Below, piece after piece: positions 57,860 through 64,000 of a stretch of DNA of 64,000 nt. Every line of letters begins with the position of its first letter. Position 1 is the stretch's first letter. Both the position numbers and the translations under genes were made by a program. Below the pieces are notes generated by a model that was not told where the DNA came from, made no database searches, and saw only the letters and a program-made list of their open reading frames with translations. Source of the stretch: Mycobacterium botniense (lineage in GTDB: Bacteria > Actinomycetota > Actinomycetes > Mycobacteriales > Mycobacteriaceae); contig NZ_BLKW01000004.1 of NCBI RefSeq assembly GCF_010723305.1, positions 744,001 through 808,000 on the forward strand, written 5' to 3'.

Positions 57860-58106
57860 GTTCCTCCATGGCTTAACATAGTTCGCTTCGGTCAAGCCGC
57901 TACTTTTGTGGAACTGACAGGGTCAGCTTAGCGGCTCTGCGCACGCGACGTGATCGGTGCACGAAGCGAGGGTGCCGGCCAGGTCAACACCGCGCGGCGG
58001 TGAGTGACAAGTTCAGCGAATCTGGCGGCAGACCGGACACAGTTCAGCCTCGGGTTCACCGCAAACCTGGCTGTCGAAGCTTCGCGCAGCCGGGGGTGTG
58101 GCGCAC

Positions 58107-58961
58107 CTATTCGGGGCCGCGGGCAACCGGGCGGGCCGGATCGGAAATCCATTCCGACCACGACCCGGGAAACAGCGCCGCGTCGAGTCCCAGCGCGGCG
58201 AACGCGGCGATGGTGACGGTCGCGCTGATACCCGAGCCGCAGTACACTCCGACACGACCGTCGCCGGTGATGCCGTGGCCGGATAGCAGCCGGGTGAGCG
58301 CGTCGTCGTCGAGAAACGTTCCGTCGCTGGCCAGCACAGCCGTGCAAGGCAGGTTGCGGGCGCCGGGGATATGACCGGCGACCGGATCAACCGGCTCCAC
58401 CTCGCCGCGGAACCGTTCGGGTGTGCGGGCATCGAGCAGCATCACGTCAGCGGATGCGGCGTGCTGCACAGTCAGTGTCGGTCGGGCTCCGGCAGACAAA
58501 TCGCTGTGCGGCACAGTCACATTGCCCGGCCTCGGGGTGACCGGGCCGGTTTCCACCGCCCCACCGGCCGAGCGCCACGCCGACAGGCCGCCGTCCAGTA
58601 TGCGCACGTCGGAAAGCCCGGCCGCGGTGAGCACCCACCAGGCCCGCGCGGAACCGGCTCGATTCCAGTCGTCATAGACCACGATCGGCACACCCCGGCG
58701 CAGGCCCCACCGGCGGGCGGCGGCCTGCACCCGCACACCGGCGGGCAGTGGGTGACGGCCCCGCCCGGTAACCGCGCGATCGCTGAGGTCCTCCTCCACA
58801 GACACATACACCGCCCCCGGAAGATGACCGCGCAGATAGGCTGCATAGCCGTCGGGTTCGGCCAGCCGCCAGCGCACGTCAAGCAGGCTCACGGGCCGGT
58901 GGGCCCGGATCCGAGTGGCCAGCTCGGCGGCGGTGATCAGCACCCGCGCGCGGGTATTCAC
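58107..58961 (-). CDS. sseB: thiosulfate sulfurtransferase SseB-like
   Basis: 284 residues from ATG. Two rhodanese domains: inactive first (VSLLDVRWRLAEPDGYAAYLRGHLPGAVYV), second with the active loop YCGSGISATV, the Cys persulfide site. It transfers sulfur from thiosulfate to a thiol acceptor. Size as for M. tuberculosis SseB. Confidence 0.9.
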   Translation of the reverse strand: MNTRARVLITAAELATRIRAHRPVSLLDVRWRLAEPDGYAAYLRGHLPGAVYVSVEEDLSDRAVTGRGRHPLPAGVRVQAAARRWGLRRGVPIVVYDDWNRAGSARAWWVLTAAGLSDVRILDGGLSAWRSAGGAVETGPVTPRPGNVTVPHSDLSAGARPTLTVQHAASADVMLLDARTPERFRGEVEPVDPVAGHIPGARNLPCTAVLASDGTFLDDDALTRLLSGHGITGDGRVGVYCGSGISATVTIAAFAALGLDAALFPGSWSEWISDPARPVARGPE

Positions 58962-59169
58962 CGGCTCAGGCTAGCGCGGCCGCGGGCGGTGTACGGCGTT
59001 GCCGCACGAACAGCCCGATCTGCCCGACAGGACCGCGTTCACGGCCAGAAGGCTCGTTTTTCGGTGCGAGCGCGGCCTTGACCCCGCCCCGCCCCGGTGC
59101 TAAGCAAGTGCTCAGCACCGGGCGTCCCGTGCCGGGGGTGACGTGCGGGTGATCAGGAAGGGATCCACG

Positions 59170-60624
59170 GTGACGGTGCAGGAAGTACTGGACGAGATGC
59201 GCAACCGCCCCGGGACAGGGGAGGTCATTACGGTCATTGACCCGGTGACCGAAGAGCCGATCACCGAATTCAGCGATGGCGGAGCCGAAGCCGTCGACGA
59301 GGCCGTTGCCCGCGCCCGGGCATCTTTTGAGTCCGGTGGCTGGCAGAGCATGCCGGGGCGGGAACGCGCCAAAATTATGTGGCGCATCGCCGATCTGATT
59401 GACCGCCACACCGGCGATCTGGCCGAGCTCGATTCGCTCAACACGGGTATGCCACTAGCACAGGCGCAGACGATCCTTCCTACCTGCGCCGAGTTCTTCC
59501 GCTACTACGCCGGCTGGTGCACCAAGCTTGACGGCACCGCCTATGACGTGCAGATGACCGGTGGGATTTCCGGCGCCTATGCGAGTCTGCACGCCTACAC
59601 CCGCAAAGAACCGTACGGGGTTGTGGGGCTGATCTTTCCGTGGAACGGCCCGGTGTTCAACGCGTGCGCCAAAATTGCGCCGGCCCTGGCCGCGGGCTGC
59701 AGCATGGTGGTCAAACCGGCTGAGGAAACCCCGCTTTCGGCGCTGGTGCTGGACAAGATCATCGCCGAAGCCGGCGTTCCGGACGGGGTCGTCAACCTCG
59801 TCACCGGTTACGGGCACACCGCGGGTGCGGCGCTGGCCGCGCATCCGGGCGTCGACAAAATCGCCTTCACCGGCTCCACCGAGGTCGGCAAACAGATCGT
59901 GCAGGCATCCGCCGGCAACCTCAAAAAGGTCATGCTCGAACTCGGCGGCAAATCGCCGGTGCTGATCTATGAGGATGCCGACCTGGGTGCGGCGATCCCG
60001 ATGGCGGCGATGGGTATCTTCGTGCACTCCGGTCAGGGCTGTGTGTGCGGGTCCCGGATCTTCGTGCAGCGCAGTATCTACGAGCAGGTCGTGGCGGGCA
60101 TCACCAGGGTGGCCAATTCCCTCAAGCTGGGCGGGCCCAAAGAAGACGGCAGCCAGATCGGCCCGCTGATCAGCGCCAGGCAGCTCACCCGGGTCATGGG
60201 TTTCATCGAGGAGGGCAAGCGCGACGGCGTCGAGGTGGTCACCGGCGGGTACCGGCTGGATCGGCGCGGCTATTTCGTGCATCCGACCGTGCTCACCAAC
60301 GTCGACCGCGGGATGCGGCTGTATCAGCAGGAGATCTTCGGGCCGGTGGTCACCGTGTTACCGTTCGACGACGACGACCAGGCCGTGGCCATGGCCAACG
60401 ACACCAGCTACGGGCTGGCCGCTACCGTGTGGACGACGAATCTTGGCCGCGCCCATCGCCTCGCGAAGCGGCTGCAGGCCGGAACCGTCACGCTCAACTG
60501 CCAGTTGGTGTTCGACCACGCGGTGCCGTTCGGCGGTTACAAGCAGTCGGGCTGGGGCCATGAATTCGGCCGGGAAGGGATCGAGGCCTACTTGCAGACC
60601 AAGTCCGTGTGGGCACAGCTGTGA
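59170..60624 (+). CDS. aldehyde dehydrogenase
   Basis: 484 residues from GTG (VTVQEVLDEMRNRPG), with AGGAAGGG eight bases upstream; the open frame extends nine codons further. NAD(P)-dependent ALDH: FPWNGPVFNACAKIAPALAAG, FTGSTEVGKQI, MLELGGKSP (general-base Glu) and GQGCVCGSR with catalytic C291. First of an oxidative cluster with an AKR, an SDR and an acyl-CoA synthetase. Substrate not told by sequence. Confidence 0.9.
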   Translation: MTVQEVLDEMRNRPGTGEVITVIDPVTEEPITEFSDGGAEAVDEAVARARASFESGGWQSMPGRERAKIMWRIADLIDRHTGDLAELDSLNTGMPLAQAQTILPTCAEFFRYYAGWCTKLDGTAYDVQMTGGISGAYASLHAYTRKEPYGVVGLIFPWNGPVFNACAKIAPALAAGCSMVVKPAEETPLSALVLDKIIAEAGVPDGVVNLVTGYGHTAGAALAAHPGVDKIAFTGSTEVGKQIVQASAGNLKKVMLELGGKSPVLIYEDADLGAAIPMAAMGIFVHSGQGCVCGSRIFVQRSIYEQVVAGITRVANSLKLGGPKEDGSQIGPLISARQLTRVMGFIEEGKRDGVEVVTGGYRLDRRGYFVHPTVLTNVDRGMRLYQQEIFGPVVTVLPFDDDDQAVAMANDTSYGLAATVWTTNLGRAHRLAKRLQAGTVTLNCQLVFDHAVPFGGYKQSGWGHEFGREGIEAYLQTKSVWAQL

Positions 60625-60657
60625 CGGGATATCACCTGCCGCGCAACGACACCCGCA

Positions 60658-61629
60658 TCAGCGACGGACGAGCCGCTGGCGGACCAGGTCGGTGACGAAG
60701 CGCCGCATCGGGACCGGCCGAAACGCGCGGGCGGCCTCGGTGAGCGCGTCGCGGGCATCGGCGCTCAACTCGATATCGGCGGCAGCGGCGTTGAACTCGA
60801 GCTGCTCGACACTGGAGGCCCCGGGGATGGCCACCACCCCGGGCAGGCTGATCAGCCAGGCCAGCGCCACCTGCGCCGGTTTGGCGCCGACCTGCGCGGC
60901 GATGTCGCGCAGCGCGCCCAGCAGCGGCTCGATTCGGCGCAGGTTCTCGGTGCCGAACAGCGGGTTGACCGCGCGGATGCCGCCGGGCCGGTTATCAACC
61001 CCGTATTTGCCGCCCAGCAGCCCCTGCGCCAGGGGGCTGTAGGCGATCACGATGCGGTTCTCGCGCTCGGCGAACGGGACCAGGTCCTCGAGCGGGCGGG
61101 GATGGGCGAGCGAGAAATGGACCTGATTGCTGATCACCGGCCGCCCCAGCGCAGCGTCGGCCTTCTGCCACCGCGCCAGCGAATAGTTCGAGACACCGGC
61201 CGCCCCGATGGCCCCGCTGTCGAGCAGGTCACGCATCCCCGGCATGATCACCGAATCGGGGACGACCGGGTTGGGCTGGTGGATCTGGTAGAGCGGGATG
61301 CGCTGCAGCCCCAGACGCCGCGCGCTGGCGCGCTCGCGCTGTTTGATCACCGGCGGGAACGGGGCGACCGGCATGATCTTGCTGGCCACCACGACCTCGG
61401 TGCGCTTGTCGCCGAGCGCTTCGCCGAGGATGCGCTCGCTTTTGCCCAGCCCGTAGATCTCGGCGGTGTCGAACAGCGTGACCCCCAAGGCGAGAGCGCG
61501 CTGAACGATATCCCGGGCGGCGCCGGAGGCGTACCGGTCCCCATAGCCCCATTCGATTGACCCGAACTGCCAGGTGCCCAGCCCGATCCGGCTGACTTTT
61601 CCGATTCCCTCGACGTCGAGATATTTCAT
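60658..61629 (-). CDS. aldo/keto reductase (Rv2298-like)
   Basis: 323 residues from ATG. TIM-barrel AKR: GTWQFGS, FDTAEIYGLGKSERILGEAL (Asp and Tyr), VVVASKI (Lys) and IPLYQIHQPNP (His), so the tetrad is complete. NADPH site at the C-terminal end (VVAIPGASSVEQLEFNAAA). Resembles mycobacterial Rv2298. Divergent from the SDR next door. Confidence 0.88.
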   Translation of the reverse strand: MKYLDVEGIGKVSRIGLGTWQFGSIEWGYGDRYASGAARDIVQRALALGVTLFDTAEIYGLGKSERILGEALGDKRTEVVVASKIMPVAPFPPVIKQRERASARRLGLQRIPLYQIHQPNPVVPDSVIMPGMRDLLDSGAIGAAGVSNYSLARWQKADAALGRPVISNQVHFSLAHPRPLEDLVPFAERENRIVIAYSPLAQGLLGGKYGVDNRPGGIRAVNPLFGTENLRRIEPLLGALRDIAAQVGAKPAQVALAWLISLPGVVAIPGASSVEQLEFNAAAADIELSADARDALTEAARAFRPVPMRRFVTDLVRQRLVRR

Positions 61630-61719
61630 AGATCCACCGTACTGAGATCACCGAGAACACCCAACGTTATCGGTCGATACGCTGTGCCTGCAGCCGGCTC
61701 GTGACAAGAAAGGGCGGAT

Positions 61720-62499
61720 ATGTCAAGGAGCGTGGTGATCGGCGCCTCGAGCGGGCTGGGGCGCTGCATAGGGGTGGGTCTGGCGCAGCGTGGCGATCAG
61801 GTCGCGCTCATGGCCCGCCGCCGGGAGCGTCTCGAGACCGCGGCGACAGAAGCCGGGCCGGGCGCCGTCGCCATCGAATGCGATGTCACCGACGAGGCGT
61901 CGTGCCGCTCGGCCATCGGCGACGCGGCCGCCGCGCTGGGCGGTATCGACAACCTGATCTACACACCGGCCATCAGCCCGCTGGTCCGGCTGGTCGACAC
62001 CGACGCTGATACGTGGCGGCGGGTCTTCGACACCAACATCATCGGCGCAGCGCTGGCGACGGCGGCGGCGGTGCCCCATTTGAGGGAGTCGGCGGGCAAA
62101 GCGGTGTATCTTTCCTCCGTCGCAGGCACTTTCGGCCCGCCCTGGCCGGGGCTGGGCGCCTACGGTGTCAGCAAAGCGGCGCTCGAACGGCTCGTCGAGG
62201 CGTGGCGCGCCGAACACCCGGACATCGGCTTCACGTGTCTGATCGTGGGGGAGTGCGCCGGCGGTGAAGACGACGCCCGAACCGGCATGGGCACCGGCTG
62301 GGATCGCCAGCTCGCCGAGCAGACCTACCCGCTGTGGTTATCGCGCGGCTGCATGCCCGGCAAGTTGATGCCCGTCGAGGACCTTATCGAGGTGGTGCAC
62401 ACCATCCTGCGCACCGACGCGGCCACGTCGATGCCGGTCGTCGTGGCGCGGGGCGCCCCGGCGGGCTCCGGCGAAATCCTGCGCAGCGGCCGGTCATAA
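61720..62499 (+). CDS. short-chain dehydrogenase/reductase
   Basis: 259 residues from ATG with AAAGGG upstream. GASSGLGR nucleotide motif, DNLIYTPAISPL in place of NNAG, VYLSSVAGT, and YGVSKAALERL (Tyr/Lys). The NNAG-equivalent is divergent, so the coenzyme pocket may differ from classic SDRs. Cluster with the ALDH and AMP-forming synthetase. Confidence 0.85.
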   Translation: MSRSVVIGASSGLGRCIGVGLAQRGDQVALMARRRERLETAATEAGPGAVAIECDVTDEASCRSAIGDAAAALGGIDNLIYTPAISPLVRLVDTDADTWRRVFDTNIIGAALATAAAVPHLRESAGKAVYLSSVAGTFGPPWPGLGAYGVSKAALERLVEAWRAEHPDIGFTCLIVGECAGGEDDARTGMGTGWDRQLAEQTYPLWLSRGCMPGKLMPVEDLIEVVHTILRTDAATSMPVVVARGAPAGSGEILRSGRS

Positions 62500-62589
62500 C
62501 CACGGGCATCTCGGTGAGCCGTTAACCCCGCACGACAGGACGCCTCGTTTTCTTATGATCTGGGTATGCGCCCCGGTGGGCTGAACACC

Positions 62590-64000
62590 ATGGGCTCGCC
62601 GGCATTCACCGACGAGGACTCGGCGCGGTATCGCGCCGCCGGATGGTGGTCGGATGTGACGCTGTCGGATGCGGTGCGCCGCAACGCCGAGCAGTCACCT
62701 GGTCGCGCCGCCTATGTCGATCACCCCGGCATTTCGCTGACCTGGCGTGTATTCGACTGTGCAGCAAGCGATTTAGCGGAGCAGCTCATTGGGGTCGGGG
62801 TATCGCGGGGTGATCGGGTTGCGGTGTGGCATGGTGACTCGGCTGCCATCCACGTGCTGTTGGTGGCGATCGAACGCTGCGGGGCTGTCGTCGTCGGCGT
62901 CGGCGCCCGGGCCGGCAGCCGAGAGGTCGCGGCGATACTGCGCACTGCACAGCCGAAGTTTCTGGTCAGCGACCGAGCGCGCAGCGCAGCTGCACGGCAG
63001 GCCGCCGCGGCAGTGACCGCCGGATTCCCGGTGCTGGTGCTGGGCTCGGGCAGTGACGCGGGCGAGCTGTGCGTGCACATCGACGCCGCGCCCACCGCGC
63101 TGGGCGCCGAGCGGCCCCTTGGCCCCGACGACGTTTTCCTCATCAATTCCACCTCCGGGACCACGGGACTGCCCAAGTGGGTTGTGCACACCCAAAACCG
63201 CTGGTACTACTTTCATCAGAAGGCCGTGGCCAACGGGCTGCTGACGGCGGACGACATCTTCCTGCCCGTCATCCCCACGCCTTTCGGTTTCGGGATCTGG
63301 ACCAGCCATACGACGCCGATCTACCTGGGCGCCACTGCGGTAATCCTCGAGCGTTTCACGACAAAGACGACATATGAGGCGATCGCGCAGCACAAGGTCA
63401 CCGTATTGTGCTGTGTGAGTACGCAATTGACGATGCTGATGGCTGACCGCTCCCGTCTGGATTACGATCTGAGCTCGTTGCGTGTCGTCTTCGCCGGCGG
63501 GGAGGCATTGCCGTATCGGCCGGCCGCCGAGTTTGAAGAGCTCACCGGCGCCAAGATCCTGCAGTTCTATGGTTCGAATGAAACCGGGCTGCTCAGCGCC
63601 ACCACGGTCGATGACTCGCGGCACCGCCGGCTGCGCACCAGCGGCCGGATCGTGCCCGAAATGGCGGTCCGGCTCTTCGACGGCGATCGCGATGTCACCG
63701 CAACCGGGCACGGTCAGCCCGCGTGCCGCGGCCCGGCGACCAGCCTGGGCTATTTGGGCGGCACCGACCACGACAAGCTGTTCACCCGCGACGGGTGGAT
63801 GCGCATGGGCGACATCTGCCAGATCGACGCGGACGGGTATCTGACCGTCACCGGGCGAACATCGGATTTCATTCTGCGCGGCGGCAAGAACATCAGCGCC
63901 AGCGAGGTCGAGGACGCGGTCATGGCCCACTCGTCGATCGCGGTCGCGGCAGCGGTCGCAATGCCCGACCCGGTGTTCGGTGAAAAGGTCTGCGTCTACA
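62590..64000 (+). CDS. AMP-dependent acyl-CoA synthetase (partial, runs off the window)
   Basis: At least 470 residues; 3' end beyond the window. Start taken at the in-frame ATG (MGSPAFTDEDSARYR); an ATG at 62567 is in another frame. ANL superfamily: STSGTTGLPKW (AMP site), VFAGGEALPY, QFYGSNETG, MRMGDICQID, and TGRTSDFILRGGKNIS, then SEVEDAVMAHSS. Close in style to 2,3-dihydroxybenzoate/cyclohexane-carboxylate CoA ligases. Probably activates the acid made by the neighbouring dehydrogenases. Confidence 0.85.
   Translation, partial: MGSPAFTDEDSARYRAAGWWSDVTLSDAVRRNAEQSPGRAAYVDHPGISLTWRVFDCAASDLAEQLIGVGVSRGDRVAVWHGDSAAIHVLLVAIERCGAVVVGVGARAGSREVAAILRTAQPKFLVSDRARSAAARQAAAAVTAGFPVLVLGSGSDAGELCVHIDAAPTALGAERPLGPDDVFLINSTSGTTGLPKWVVHTQNRWYYFHQKAVANGLLTADDIFLPVIPTPFGFGIWTSHTTPIYLGATAVILERFTTKTTYEAIAQHKVTVLCCVSTQLTMLMADRSRLDYDLSSLRVVFAGGEALPYRPAAEFEELTGAKILQFYGSNETGLLSATTVDDSRHRRLRTSGRIVPEMAVRLFDGDRDVTATGHGQPACRGPATSLGYLGGTDHDKLFTRDGWMRMGDICQIDADGYLTVTGRTSDFILRGGKNISASEVEDAVMAHSSIAVAAAVAMPDPVFGEKVCVY

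Overview
The window is high-GC actinobacterial DNA, and its gene order closely follows a Mycobacterium chromosome. I recognise, in order, mycobactin genes (end of mbtE, mbtF, mbtG), cfp2, an Rv2375-like gene, hrcA-dnaJ2-rsmE, phoH1-ybeY-CNNM/CorC-era, amiA2, recO-uppS, zur/smtB, glyS, dgt, dnaG, tRNA-Asn, an ECF transporter, uspABC and tldD/pmbA. This matches the Rv2379c-Rv2313c stretch of M. tuberculosis in inverted orientation, with several deletions and insertions. Family names rest on protein motifs and remembered homologues. No database search was possible and the species cannot be fixed from this window.

Layout. (1) 1-6.2 kb: 3' end of the mycobactin NRPS operon. mbtH is broken by frameshifts. 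(2) 6.2-8.7 kb: cfp2, then an inserted AhpD-like gene plus ECF41-type sigma factor pair in which the sigma gene is broken. (3) 8.8-29.3 kb: conserved housekeeping core (heat shock, rRNA maturation, GTPase Era, recombination, decaprenyl diphosphate synthesis, zinc regulation, glycyl-tRNA synthetase, dGTPase, primase). A 58-bp tandem repeat and a shortened Cu/Zn-SOD-like lipoprotein sit between dgt and dnaG. (4) 29.4-36.3 kb: tRNA-Asn, an acyl-CoA oxidase-like enzyme, a phytase-like lipoprotein, a single-FHA ABC exporter whose ATPase has lost key residues, and a MarR regulator. (5) 36.4-46.1 kb: ECF-type vitamin/metal uptake (fused S-ATPase-ATPase plus EcfT), the UspABC sugar importer, the TldD/PmbA protease pair and an AhpD-like protein.

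(6) 46.5-54.6 kb is a mosaic accessory island. It holds an IS110-family fragment, a secreted protein, an SDR, a toxin-antitoxin-like pair behind a palindromic and probably leaderless promoter, a lower-GC gene of unknown function cut by an IS3-family fragment, an hsdR remnant, an intact ApeA-like HEPN anti-phage gene and a broken tyrosine integrase next to a tRNA(CAU). This is the most likely place for undescribed defence biology. (7) 54.6-64 kb: an S51-type peptidase overlapping a Tat-exported GH5-like glycosidase, a DUF732 membrane protein, a small secreted protein, a SseB-type sulfurtransferase, and an oxidative cluster (aldehyde dehydrogenase, aldo/keto reductase, SDR, and an acyl-CoA synthetase running off the window).

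Genes work in clear operons, shown by ATGA/GTGA overlaps: mbtE-F-G, phoH-ybeY-CNNM-cdd-like-era, uppS-Rv2360c-like, smtB-zur, cbiO-like-ecfT, uspA-B-C, tldD-pmbA, and the AhpD-like/ECF41 pair. Decay is scattered along the window (mbtH, the sigma factor, hsdR, the integrase and two transposases), so lineage-specific gene loss is under way.
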